Assembly (NCBI GenBank): GCA_937996535.1
Contig: CALKVF010000004.1
Coordinates: 1-19,165, forward strand
Origin: an uncultured Novosphingobium sp.
Lineage (GTDB): Bacteria > Pseudomonadota > Alphaproteobacteria > Sphingomonadales > Sphingomonadaceae
Reading direction: 5' to 3'
Length of the DNA: 19,165 bases
Part shown: piece after piece, positions 1 through 7,406 of the stretch
Numbering within the stretch: the stretch's first letter is position 1
How the letters are laid out: each line of letters starts with the position of its first letter
Position numbers and translations under genes: made by a program
The notes under the pieces: model-generated
What the model saw: the letters and a program-made list of their open reading frames with translations, nothing else
Databases searched by the model: none
Told to the model about the DNA's origin: nothing

Positions 1-57
1 GGCTGGGCCAATGGCGCACTGGGCCGCCTGGCCCCGCTCGATCAATCCCAGCCCTGA
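1..57 (+). CDS. Possible C-terminal tail of an upstream gene (partial)
   Basis: Frame 1 is open from the window edge and stops at a TGA at 55-57, giving an 18-residue tail ending in DQSQP. The codons have the G/C-rich third positions of the neighbouring genes, and the stop is followed by a non-coding stretch before pntA. No domain can be recognised in so short a piece and the start lies outside the window. It could be a chance open frame. Confidence 0.3.
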   Translation, partial: GWANGALGRLAPLDQSQP

Positions 58-171
58 TCCCAACTTGCGCCTTGCGCACCGGGGGCATGGCGTTATCCCT
101 TTGCGCTGCGCCTGCAAAAGCGGCGCAGGCGATCCCGCAGCGCGCGGGGTCCGGGCACGAAAGGGGCAGGC
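58..171 (+). promoter_or_regulatory. Leader region upstream of pntAB with a small hairpin
   Basis: This 114-bp gap precedes the pntA start. It contains an inverted repeat: CTGCGCC at 106-112 pairs with GGCGCAG at 122-128, and an inner GC/GC pair closes an AAAA loop with one bulged T. There is no T-run after it, so it is not a classic intrinsic terminator. It may be the 3' end of the upstream transcript or a leader structure for pntA. A purine-rich ribosome binding site (AAGGGGCAGG, 161-170) sits directly before the GTG start. I see no convincing -35/-10 pair. Confidence 0.35.
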
Positions 172-1746
172 GTGAAGGTCGGTGCACCAAAGGAAATACT
201 GGGCGGTGAGGCGCGCGTTGCGCTTACGCCCGACAGTGCTGTGCAACTCCAGAAACTGGGCCATGCGTGCCTGATTGAAAGCGGTGCGGGGCTTGCCGCC
301 GGCTTTTCCGATGCGGCCTATCGCGCCGCCGGGGTCGAGGTTGTGCCCTCGGCCGCCGCGCTGTGGGACGCGGCAGACGTGATCGCCAAGGTCCGCCCAC
401 CCGAGCCCGGCGAAGTCGCGCTGCTCAAAGCCGGCAAGACGCTTATATCGTTCTTCTACCCCGGCCAGCGCGCGGCCGAACTCGAAGCCGCCAAGGCAAC
501 CGGCGCCAACGTGATCGCGATGGACATGGTCCCGCGCATCAGCCGGGCGCAGAAGATGGACGCACTGTCCTCGATGGCCAATATCGCGGGCTACCGCGCG
601 GTGATCGAAGCGGGCGCCAATTTCGGCCGGTTCTTCACCGGGCAGGTGACCGCAGCGGGCAAGGTGCCACCGGCGAAGGTGCTGGTGATCGGCGCCGGGG
701 TGGCCGGCCTTGCCGCAATCGGCGCGGCAACCTCGCTCGGCGCGGTGACCCTAGCGTTCGACGTGCGGCCCGAAGTGGCCGAACAGATCGAATCGATGGG
801 GGCCGAGTTCGTCTACCTCGACTTTGCCGAAGATCAGCAGGACGGCGCGGCAACCGGTGGTTATGCCGCCCCCTCCAGCCCGGAATTTCGCGAAGCCCAG
901 CTCAAGAAGTTCCGCGAACTGGCGCCCTCGGTCGACATTGTCATTTCCACCGCGCTGATCCCGGGCCGCGATGCCCCGGTGCTGTGGACCGCCGACATGG
1001 TCGCGCTGATGAAGCCGGGTTCGGTGATCGTCGACCTTGCCGCCGAACGCGGCGGCAACTGCGAACTGACCAAGGCGGACGAAAAGATCGTGTCCGACAA
1101 CGGCGTGACCGTGGTCGGCTATACCGACTTCCCAAGCCGCATGGCCTCGCAGGCGAGCTCGCTCTATTCGACCAACATCCGCCACATGCTGTCCGATCTG
1201 ACCCCAGCCAAGGATGGGGTGCTGGTCCACGACATGGAGGACGATGTGATCCGCGGCGCGACCGTGGCGTTTGAAGGGGCCATCACTTTCCCGCCGCCGC
1301 CGCCCAAGATCCAGGCGATCGCCGCGCAAAAGCCCAAGGACAAGCCCAAGGAGCTGACCCCGGCGGAAAAGCGCGCCGCCGAAGTCGCCGCATTCAAGGC
1401 GCAGACCCAATCGCAGGTCACGCTGCTCGCGGTGGGCACGGCACTGCTGCTGCTGGTCGGCATGGTCGCCCCGGCCAGTTTCATGGCGCACTTCATCGTC
1501 TTTGCACTGGCCTGCTTCGTCGGCTTCCAGGTGATCTGGAACGTCAGCCATGCACTGCACACGCCGCTGATGGCCGTGACCAATGCGATTTCCGGCATCG
1601 TGGTGCTGGGGGCCTTGCTCCAGATCGGATCGAGCAACGGCCTTGTCGTGATCCTGGCCGGGGTTTCCGTGCTGATCGCCTCGATCAACGTCGTCGGGGG
1701 CTTTCTCGTCACACGGCGAATGCTCGCCATGTTCCAGCGGTCGTAA
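172..1746 (+). CDS. pntA: Proton-translocating NAD(P)+ transhydrogenase, alpha subunit (fused PntAA-PntAB form)
   Basis: This is the alpha chain of the membrane transhydrogenase, which transfers hydride from NADH to NADP+ driven by proton re-entry. Residues 1 to about 380 form the NAD(H)-binding domain I. The start matches the alanine dehydrogenase/PntA family, the family's RQD loop is present (Arg122, Gln127, Asp130 in PRISRAQKMD), and the Rossmann glycine motif GAGVAG lies at 174-179. A Pro- and Lys-rich linker (about 374-410) leads to four hydrophobic helices (about 415-520), the alpha part of membrane domain II. At 524 residues it matches the fused E. coli type (about 510), whereas Rhodospirillum rubrum and many other alphaproteobacteria encode these parts as two genes. 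The start is GTG at 172, behind AAGGGGCAGG. PntB follows after 13 bp, so the two form an operon. Confidence 0.96.
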   Translation: MKVGAPKEILGGEARVALTPDSAVQLQKLGHACLIESGAGLAAGFSDAAYRAAGVEVVPSAAALWDAADVIAKVRPPEPGEVALLKAGKTLISFFYPGQRAAELEAAKATGANVIAMDMVPRISRAQKMDALSSMANIAGYRAVIEAGANFGRFFTGQVTAAGKVPPAKVLVIGAGVAGLAAIGAATSLGAVTLAFDVRPEVAEQIESMGAEFVYLDFAEDQQDGAATGGYAAPSSPEFREAQLKKFRELAPSVDIVISTALIPGRDAPVLWTADMVALMKPGSVIVDLAAERGGNCELTKADEKIVSDNGVTVVGYTDFPSRMASQASSLYSTNIRHMLSDLTPAKDGVLVHDMEDDVIRGATVAFEGAITFPPPPPKIQAIAAQKPKDKPKELTPAEKRAAEVAAFKAQTQSQVTLLAVGTALLLLVGMVAPASFMAHFIVFALACFVGFQVIWNVSHALHTPLMAVTNAISGIVVLGALLQIGSSNGLVVILAGVSVLIASINVVGGFLVTRRMLAMFQRS

Positions 1747-1759
1747 GGGGGCACGGACC

Positions 1760-3211
1760 ATGCTTGATACCGGAGTGGTTTCCGCGGCCTATATCTCTGC
1801 CGCGATCCTGTTCATCCTCTCGCTCGGCGGTCTGTCGAACCAGGAAAGCGCCAAGCGCGCCGTCTGGTACGGCATCGCCGGCATGGCACTGGCGGTTGGC
1901 GCCACGGTGTTCGGCCCGGGAGCGGGCAACCTTGCCATTGTCGCGGGGATGTTCGCCGTTGCGGCCGTGATCGGCTGGGTGCTCGCCGTGCGGGTGCAGA
2001 TGACCGAAATGCCGCAGCTGGTCGCCGCGCTGCACAGCTTCGTCGGCCTTGCCGCCGTGCTGATCGGGTTCAACGCGCATTTCGAGCTTGAAACCGTGAA
2101 TGCCATGGATCCCGCCGCACGCGCCGGGCTGACCGGCTTTGCCGGGGTGCTCGCGCACAAGACCGGGGTCGAGATCGCGATTTTGAAGGTTGAGGAATTC
2201 CTCGGCATCTTCATCGGCGCGGTGACCTTCACCGGCTCGATCGTCGCGTTCGGCAAGCTCGCCGGAAAGCTCGACGGGAAGGCCAGGAAGCTGCCCGGCG
2301 GGCACTTGCTAAACGCCGCCGCCGCGCTCGGTTCGCTGGTGCTGCTGGTGATGTTCGTCGGCGAGATCGGGATGGAAGGGCGCGAACTCCTCGCGCTCTA
2401 TGCGATGACCGGCCTCGCGCTGTTCATCGGCTTCCACCTCGTCATGGGGATCGGCGGCGCGGATATGCCGGTGGTCGTCTCGATGCTCAACTCGTACTCG
2501 GGCTGGGCTGCGGCGGCGATCGGCTTTACGCTCGGCAATGACCTGCTCATCGTCACCGGCGCACTGGTCGGCTCGTCGGGTGCGATCCTGTCCTACATCA
2601 TGTGCAAGGCGATGAACCGCTCGTTCGTCTCGGTGATCCTCGGCGGGTTCGGCACGGTGACCGGCCCGGCCGCCGCAATCGAGGGCGAGCAGATCGCCAT
2701 CGACGCCGACGGTGTCGCCGCGGCCCTCAACGATGCCGACAGCGTCATCATCGTGCCGGGTTACGGCATGGCGGTCGCCCAGGCGCAGCAGTCGGTGTCC
2801 GAACTCACCCGCAAGCTGCGCGCCGCGGGCAAGGAGGTGCGCTTTGCGATCCACCCGGTCGCGGGGCGCCTGCCGGGCCACATGAACGTGCTCTTGGCCG
2901 AGGCGAAGGTGCCTTACGACATCGTCCTTGAAATGGACGAGATCAACGAGGATTTCCCGTCAACCGACGTGGTGATCGTGATCGGGTCGAACGACATCGT
3001 GAACCCCGCCGCGCAGGAAGACCCGAACTCGCCCATCGCCGGGATGCCGGTGCTGGAAGTGTGGAAGGCCAAGCAGGTGTTCGTGTCCAAGCGCGGGCAG
3101 GGCACCGGCTATTCAGGGATCGAAAATCCGCTGTTCTACAAGGACAACACCCGGATGTTCTATGGCGACGCCAAGGTCGCGGTCGACAGCCTTCTGCCCA
3201 AGCTCGGCTAA
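1760..3211 (+). CDS. pntB: NAD(P)+ transhydrogenase, beta subunit
   Basis: This is the beta chain of the transhydrogenase, partner of PntA in the inner membrane. The first roughly 270 residues are a series of hydrophobic helices (domain II, proton channel). The last roughly 180 form the cytoplasmic NADP(H)-binding domain III. Visible signature segments are PGYGMAVAQAQ (333-343), GRLPGHMNVLLAEA followed by PYD, IGSNDIVNPAAQ, SPIAGMPVLEVWKA, and KRGQGTGYSGIENPLF near the C-terminus. Length (483) is normal for the family. The ATG at 1760 follows the pntA stop by 13 bp with an AGGGGG ribosome binding site at 1745-1750, which supports translation from one message. The enzyme would supply NADPH for biosynthesis and for redox steps in the degradative clusters nearby. 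That last link is inference. Confidence 0.97.
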   Translation: MLDTGVVSAAYISAAILFILSLGGLSNQESAKRAVWYGIAGMALAVGATVFGPGAGNLAIVAGMFAVAAVIGWVLAVRVQMTEMPQLVAALHSFVGLAAVLIGFNAHFELETVNAMDPAARAGLTGFAGVLAHKTGVEIAILKVEEFLGIFIGAVTFTGSIVAFGKLAGKLDGKARKLPGGHLLNAAAALGSLVLLVMFVGEIGMEGRELLALYAMTGLALFIGFHLVMGIGGADMPVVVSMLNSYSGWAAAAIGFTLGNDLLIVTGALVGSSGAILSYIMCKAMNRSFVSVILGGFGTVTGPAAAIEGEQIAIDADGVAAALNDADSVIIVPGYGMAVAQAQQSVSELTRKLRAAGKEVRFAIHPVAGRLPGHMNVLLAEAKVPYDIVLEMDEINEDFPSTDVVIVIGSNDIVNPAAQEDPNSPIAGMPVLEVWKAKQVFVSKRGQGTGYSGIENPLFYKDNTRMFYGDAKVAVDSLLPKLG

Positions 3212-3226
3212 GCCGCCGCCAGAAAA

Positions 3227-3270
3227 CGAAAGGGCCGCCGCACCCAACCGGTGCGGCGGCCCTTCGCGTT
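3227..3270. terminator. Bidirectional intrinsic terminator between converging pntAB and the acyl-CoA dehydrogenase operon
   Basis: A perfect 15-bp stem, AAGGGCCGCCGCACC at 3230-3244 with its reverse complement at 3250-3264, is closed by a CAACC loop. On the minus strand the stem is followed by a T-rich run (TTTCGTTTTC), so it should end the acyl-CoA dehydrogenase transcript well. On the plus strand the tail is CGCGTTT, which is weaker but plausible for pntAB. It lies 18 bp after the pntB stop and about 20 bp from the stop of the converging gene. Confidence 0.85.
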
Positions 3271-3283
3271 TCAGGCAGTCCGT

Positions 3284-4441
3284 TCAGTAGGAGCGCGGCA
3301 GGCCCAGCACGTGTTCGGCCAGATAGCTCAGGATCAGGTTCGTGCTGATCGGGGCGACGGTATAGAGCCGGGCCTCGCGGAACTTGCGCTCGATGTCGTA
3401 TTCCTCGGCAAAGCCGAAGCCGCCGTGGGTCTGCACGCACATGTCTGCCGCGGCCCAGCTGGCTTCCGAGGCGAGCATCTTGGCCATGTTGGCCTCCTCG
3501 CCCGGATTGCCGCCCGCGTCATAAACGGCTGCGGCGTGGTGGACCATCAGCTCGGCCGCGCGCATCTGCGCATAGCAGCGCGCGATCGGGAACTGCACGC
3601 CCTGGTTCTGACCAATCGGCCGACCGAATACGCCGCGTTCCTTGGCATAGTCGGTGGCCTTCTGGATGAACCACTTGGCATCGCCAATGCACTCCGCGCC
3701 AATCAGGATGCGTTCGGCATTCATGCCCGAGAGGATGTAGCGAAAGCCCTTCCCCTCCTCGCCGATCAGGGCGGATGCGGGGATGCGCATGTCGTCGAAG
3801 AACACTTCGGTGGTCGAATGGTTCATCATCGTGCGGATCGGCTTGATCGTCATGCCGTTGCCGACGACCGCGCGCATATCGACCAAGAAGATCGAGAGGC
3901 CCTCGGTCTTGCTCTTCACCTCCTCGCGCGGCGTGGTGCGCGCGAGCAGCAGCATGAGGTCGGAATATTCCGCCCGGCTGGTCCAGATCTTCTGGCCGTT
4001 GACCACGTAGTGATCGCCGTCCTTCACCGCGACGGTGCGCAGGGAAAGGGTATCGGTGCCGCTGGTCGGTTCCGACACGCCGAAGGCCTGCAAGCGCAGC
4101 TCGCCGCTGGCGATGCCGGGCAGGTACTTGGCCTTCTGCTCCTCGCTGCCATAGCGCAGCAGGGTGTTCATGATGTACATCTGCGCGTGGGCGCTGGCGC
4201 CGTTGCACCCGGCGGCCTGGATTTCCTCCATGATCACCGCGGCGGCATCGAGCTTGAGCCCCGAGCCGCCGTAGCTTTCGGGGATCAGGGCCGCGAGAAA
4301 GCCCGAGCGGGTGAGCGCATCGACGAACTCACCCGGATAGGCCCGATCGCGGTCCTTCTCACGCCAGTATTCCCCCGGAAACTCCGCGCAGAGCGCCTGC
4401 ACCGCGCGGCGGATCTCCGCGATTTCCTCAGCTTCGCTCAT
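3284..4441 (-). CDS. Acyl-CoA dehydrogenase family protein (third dehydrogenase of the operon)
   Basis: A 385-residue flavoprotein expected to introduce an alpha,beta double bond into an acyl-CoA. The family layout is present: N-terminal helical domain with IPESYGGSG (53-61), the FAD/substrate segment FGVSEPTSGTD (120-130), NGQKIWTS (148-155), and the C-terminal GGFGFAEEYDIER (340-352). The segment aligned with the catalytic YEGT of medium-chain enzymes reads TVAPIST (361-367), so the Glu is absent there, and the helix-G segment KERGVFG (267-273) also lacks the isovaleryl-type Glu. The frame stays open upstream to 4627. I chose the ATG at 4441 because family similarity begins there and the preceding gene's TGA doubles as a TGAGG ribosome binding site. 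It is the last gene of the operon, 7 bp after its neighbour. The substrate cannot be told. Confidence 0.9.
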   Translation of the reverse strand: MSEAEEIAEIRRAVQALCAEFPGEYWREKDRDRAYPGEFVDALTRSGFLAALIPESYGGSGLKLDAAAVIMEEIQAAGCNGASAHAQMYIMNTLLRYGSEEQKAKYLPGIASGELRLQAFGVSEPTSGTDTLSLRTVAVKDGDHYVVNGQKIWTSRAEYSDLMLLLARTTPREEVKSKTEGLSIFLVDMRAVVGNGMTIKPIRTMMNHSTTEVFFDDMRIPASALIGEEGKGFRYILSGMNAERILIGAECIGDAKWFIQKATDYAKERGVFGRPIGQNQGVQFPIARCYAQMRAAELMVHHAAAVYDAGGNPGEEANMAKMLASEASWAAADMCVQTHGGFGFAEEYDIERKFREARLYTVAPISTNLILSYLAEHVLGLPRSY

Positions 4442-4448
4442 CAATGCC

Positions 4449-5654
4449 TCAGGCCGGGATCTGGTTAAAGGGCACGCCCTTGTCCGGCCGGTGATCCTGC
4501 GGCAGGCCCAGGATCTTTTCGGCAATGGTGTTGAGCAGCACTTCGTCCGAACCGCCCGCGATGCGGCCCGTCGGCGCGTTGAGCCAGCTGGTGCCCCAGT
4601 CGGTCTTGACGAAGGCGTGTTCGTCAAACGCCAGGCCTTCGTTGCCCTTGAGGTCCATCGCCAGTTCCGACAGCTTCTGGCGGCTGCGCACCGCGACCAG
4701 CTTTTGCAAGGAACCTTCCGGCCCCGGCTGCATCCCGGCCTGCATCATCAGGAAGGCGCGCTTGGTGATCGAATCGAGCCCGGCACGCATCGCGTGGTTG
4801 CGGGCGATCGCGCTGCGCACGCGGCCATCGCCGAGCGCCGGGCGGCCGCCCACTTCGATGTGCCGCGCCAGCTTGACGAATTCATCGAGGTGCGGGCCGA
4901 ACCCGCCGCTGTCGGTCGCGATGTAGCGTTCGATCATCAGCGTGTGCAGCGCCACGCCGAACCCGCCGCCGACCGCGCCAAGGCGCTGCGAATCTTCAAG
5001 CCGCACATCATCGAAGAACACTTCGTTGACGTGGCTGTCACCGCCCGCCAGCTTGATCGGGCGCACGTCGACGCCCTTGCCCTTCATGTCGAGCCAGAAA
5101 TAGGTCAGGCCCTTGTGCTTCTCGACATTGGGATCGCTGCGGGTGACGATCACGCCATAGTCGCAATACTGCGCCCACGAAGTCCAGATCTTCTGGCCGT
5201 TCATCTTCCAGCCGTTGCCATCGGGCTCGACCCGGGTGCGCAGGCCGGCAAGGTCCGAGCCGCCCGCCGGTTCCGAAAACAGCTGGCACCAGATTTCCTC
5301 GCCGCGCAGCGCCTTGCGGACGCGTTCCTTCACGAAGTCGCGGTCTTCGCAGTAATGCATCATGATCGGCACCGGCATGCCGAGCGAAATGCCGAAGAAC
5401 TGCACCGGCATGCCGAACTGCATTTCCTCGGCATCGAAAGTGATCTTGTGGAGATGCGAAAGGCCCTGACCGCCAATATCGACCGGCCAGTTGATCCCGG
5501 CAAAGCCGGCATCGTGCTTGGCAGCCATATATTCGCGGCCAAGCGCGAGATCCTGCTCCACGGTGTTGCCGGCGCGGGCTTCGCGGGCATATTTGGGCGC
5601 CATCTTTTCGAGGAAGGCGCGCGCGCTCAGGCGATAGGCTTCAAGATCGCTCAT
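4449..5654 (-). CDS. Acyl-CoA dehydrogenase, probable FAD-binding (alpha) subunit of a heteromeric enzyme
   Basis: A 401-residue acyl-CoA dehydrogenase. It has WPVDIGGQG (56-64), the intact flavin motif CQLFSEPAGGSD (123-134), NGQKIWTSWAQ (152-162), FFDDVRL near 213-219, and the C-terminal GRIAGGSDEVLLN (363-375) followed by LGLPQ. This matches the group of actinobacterial and proteobacterial enzymes, such as the mycobacterial FadE26-type chains, that pair with a shorter dehydrogenase lacking the flavin motif. Its start overlaps the stop of exactly such a gene by ATGA (5651-5654), and a GGGAGAAG ribosome binding site lies inside that gene, so the two are probably translationally coupled and form an alpha2beta2 complex. 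The known members act on bulky side chains such as steroid acyl-CoAs. Extending that to this pair is inference. Confidence 0.9.
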   Translation of the reverse strand: MSDLEAYRLSARAFLEKMAPKYAREARAGNTVEQDLALGREYMAAKHDAGFAGINWPVDIGGQGLSHLHKITFDAEEMQFGMPVQFFGISLGMPVPIMMHYCEDRDFVKERVRKALRGEEIWCQLFSEPAGGSDLAGLRTRVEPDGNGWKMNGQKIWTSWAQYCDYGVIVTRSDPNVEKHKGLTYFWLDMKGKGVDVRPIKLAGGDSHVNEVFFDDVRLEDSQRLGAVGGGFGVALHTLMIERYIATDSGGFGPHLDEFVKLARHIEVGGRPALGDGRVRSAIARNHAMRAGLDSITKRAFLMMQAGMQPGPEGSLQKLVAVRSRQKLSELAMDLKGNEGLAFDEHAFVKTDWGTSWLNAPTGRIAGGSDEVLLNTIAEKILGLPQDHRPDKGVPFNQIPA

Positions 5655-6745
5655 GCTGCTTCTCCCGTCAGCTGGTCAACCAGCAGGTCTTCCCAGAAAT
5701 AGAGGTTGCCGGTTTCCACCGCGAGGCTGCGCGCGCGGCGCATGTGGAGGTGCAGGCCCAGCTCCCAGGTCACCCCGATCCCGCCGTGGATCTGCACGCA
5801 GTCACGCGAATTGGTGTCATAGGCCTCGGTCGCGGCGATCCGCGCATCGGCGGCGGCGAGCAGGAAGCCCGGCTGGCCTTCGCTGGCGGCGGCATGGATG
5901 CAATTGGCGCGGGCCACTTCGACCAGACCGTACATTTCGGCAATGCGGTGCTTGATCGATTGGAACGCACCGATCAGCTGGCCAAAGGCCTTGCGGGTCA
6001 GCGCATAGTCGCGCGCGGTGTGGAGCAGGGCTTCGGCCCCGCCGACCTGTTCATGCGCGGTGACCACCGCCATGCGGGCGAGCACATCGAGCGCGAGCGC
6101 GCGGGCCGCGTTGCCTTCGGCAAGGACGCTGGCCGGGGTGCCAGCAAAGGTCACATCGGCATAGAGCCGGGTGTTGTCATAGCTCGGCACGGCCTTGCGC
6201 GATACACCGGCCAGTTCGGCCAGCACCAGCACCGGCTTACCGCCAGCATTGGCCCAAACCACCGCGACATCGGCGGTGATCGCGCCGGGAACCGCGGGCT
6301 TGGTGCCGGTCAGCTTGCCATCGGCGAAGGTGACGCCGGCCGCCGGGGGCAGCGCGGCATTGCCTTCGGCAAAGGCCACCGTGCCAAGCGCCTCGCCGCT
6401 GGCGAGCTTGGGCAGCCACTGGGCCGCCAGCACGGCATCGCCGCCGTCAATCAGCGCGCGGGCCGCGCCATAGCCAAAGGTCAGAAACGGAGCGCCAGCC
6501 GTGGCCGCGCCGGTTGCCTGAGCCACGAGGCCCAGTTCGGTCAGCCCCAGGCCAAGCCCGCCGTGTTCCTCGGGAATGGCCAGCGCGGTCCAGCCCTGCT
6601 CAACCGCGGTATCCCAGAACGGCTGGTCGGCTTGACCCACCTGTTCCAGCAGCCCGAGCAGGCGGTCCTTGGACATGCGCGCATCCAGCACGCGGCGCGA
6701 TTCAGTGGCAATGGCCTGTTGGCCCTCGTCGTACAGGATCGACAT
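5651..6745 (-). CDS. Acyl-CoA dehydrogenase-like protein, probable beta subunit lacking the flavin motif
   Basis: A 364-residue acyl-CoA dehydrogenase homologue. The N-terminal IPEEHGGLGLGL (57-68) and C-terminal helical motifs RKAFGQLIGAFQ (251-262) and QIHGGIGVTWE (318-328) are well kept. The central beta domain reads AFAEGNAALP (124-133) where active chains carry SEPxxGSD, and the segment between is shortened. This is the pattern of the small partner chain in alpha2beta2 acyl-CoA dehydrogenases, which contributes the Arg/Gln-rich FAD-contact helices to a site formed with its partner. The gene is directly followed, with a 4-bp ATGA overlap, by a chain with the complementary motif. The start ATG at 6745 has a GGGAGAG ribosome binding site about 8 bp upstream. 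It lies 67 bp after the MaoC gene. Confidence 0.88.
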   Translation of the reverse strand: MSILYDEGQQAIATESRRVLDARMSKDRLLGLLEQVGQADQPFWDTAVEQGWTALAIPEEHGGLGLGLTELGLVAQATGAATAGAPFLTFGYGAARALIDGGDAVLAAQWLPKLASGEALGTVAFAEGNAALPPAAGVTFADGKLTGTKPAVPGAITADVAVVWANAGGKPVLVLAELAGVSRKAVPSYDNTRLYADVTFAGTPASVLAEGNAARALALDVLARMAVVTAHEQVGGAEALLHTARDYALTRKAFGQLIGAFQSIKHRIAEMYGLVEVARANCIHAAASEGQPGFLLAAADARIAATEAYDTNSRDCVQIHGGIGVTWELGLHLHMRRARSLAVETGNLYFWEDLLVDQLTGEAA

Positions 6746-6812
6746 GGACGATTCTCTCCCTTTATCGCGACCGGTTTAACCGAACGATTAAGATTGGCAA
6801 TCGTCCTTTGCG
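6746..6812. other. Intergenic gap inside the acyl-CoA operon
   Basis: The 67 bp between the MaoC gene and the next gene hold an 11-bp near-palindrome, CGGTTTAACCG (6772-6782), and the ribosome binding site of the downstream gene. There is no terminator-like hairpin with a T-run and no clear -35/-10 pair, so read-through from the MaoC promoter is the simplest view. The palindrome could be an extra operator site, but this is weak. Confidence 0.3.
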
Positions 6813-7274
6813 TCATTCCTCCGGGCGGCGGCGCTGGAGGCCCGAACGCTTGCAGCTGGCGACCAGTTCGCCGCGCTGGTTGAAGGCCTGATGCAGGAAG
6901 GTGACAATCCCGGCATCGGGCCGCGATTTGGAGCTGCGCAGTTCGAGCACTTCGGTGACGATGTTCAGCGTATCGCCCACGAACACCGGCTTGGGGAAGC
7001 GCACCTCGTCCCAGCCCAGATTGGCAACCGCGGTGCCCAGCGTGGTGTCACCCACGCTGACCCCGACCATCAGCCCGAGGGTGAAGCACGAATTGACCAG
7101 CACCCGGCCATATTCGCTGTCCTTCATGTATTCGGCATCAAGGTGCAGCTGCGCCGGGTTGTGGGTCAGCGTGGTGATCAGGAGGTTGTCGGTTTCGGTC
7201 ACGGTCCGGCGGATCGCGTGATCGAAGCGTTGCCCCACTTCCAGTTCGTCAAACCACAGTCCGGCCACGTCCAT
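6813..7274 (-). CDS. MaoC-family acyl-CoA hydratase/dehydratase
   Basis: A single hot-dog-fold MaoC domain of about 150 residues, predicted to add water to or remove it from an enoyl-CoA. Visible are the N-terminal LWFDELEVGQRFDH, the core TETDNLLITTLTHNPAQLHLD (26-46), and the second-half WDEVRFPKPVFVGDTL. In R-specific enoyl-CoA hydratases of the PhaJ type the active site is Asp-x4-His. Here the equivalent spacing gives Asn39 and His44, a variant shared by a MaoC subgroup. The ATG at 7274 abuts the AAGGGGA ribosome binding site with no spacing, so the GTG at 7268, giving a protein that begins MAGLWFDE, is the more likely real start. It is the first gene of the operon, ahead of three acyl-CoA dehydrogenases. 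The open frame continues upstream to 8945 but that extension is antisense to a real permease gene. Confidence 0.88.
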   Translation of the reverse strand: MDVAGLWFDELEVGQRFDHAIRRTVTETDNLLITTLTHNPAQLHLDAEYMKDSEYGRVLVNSCFTLGLMVGVSVGDTTLGTAVANLGWDEVRFPKPVFVGDTLNIVTEVLELRSSKSRPDAGIVTFLHQAFNQRGELVASCKRSGLQRRRPEE

Positions 7275-7295
7275 TCCCCTTCGCCTGAGCGGCGT

Positions 7296-7324
7296 CGAAT
7301 AAACATACGTATGCCGCTGGACAA
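7296..7324 (-). promoter_or_regulatory. Predicted promoter of the acyl-CoA operon with an embedded palindromic operator
   Basis: Read on the minus strand, TTGTCC (7324-7319) and TATTCG (7301-7296) are separated by exactly 17 bp, a good housekeeping-type spacing. Inside that spacer lies CATACGTATG (7304-7313), a perfect 10-bp palindrome of the kind bound by dimeric repressors such as the TetR family, which often control acyl-CoA dehydrogenase operons and respond to acyl-CoA ligands. A repressor bound there would block RNA polymerase. Transcription would begin near 7289 and give a short leader before the MaoC start. No regulator gene lies in the window. The promoter is inferred from sequence only. 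Confidence 0.55.
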
Positions 7325-7406
7325 GTGCGCGGCTCGCGCCATGACTTGCGCCCCTAAGCCGCCCCGCAGCAAACAGGCGGGCGGCACCGTTACGGGGGAG
7401 ACGACA

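Noticed and set aside
3251..6883. Three long plus-strand open frames (3251-4468, 4491-5702, 5744-6883) facing the dehydrogenases
   Set aside because: All mirror the dehydrogenase genes and have Arg/His/Ala-rich translations with no domain. The acyl-CoA dehydrogenase motifs lie on the minus strand.
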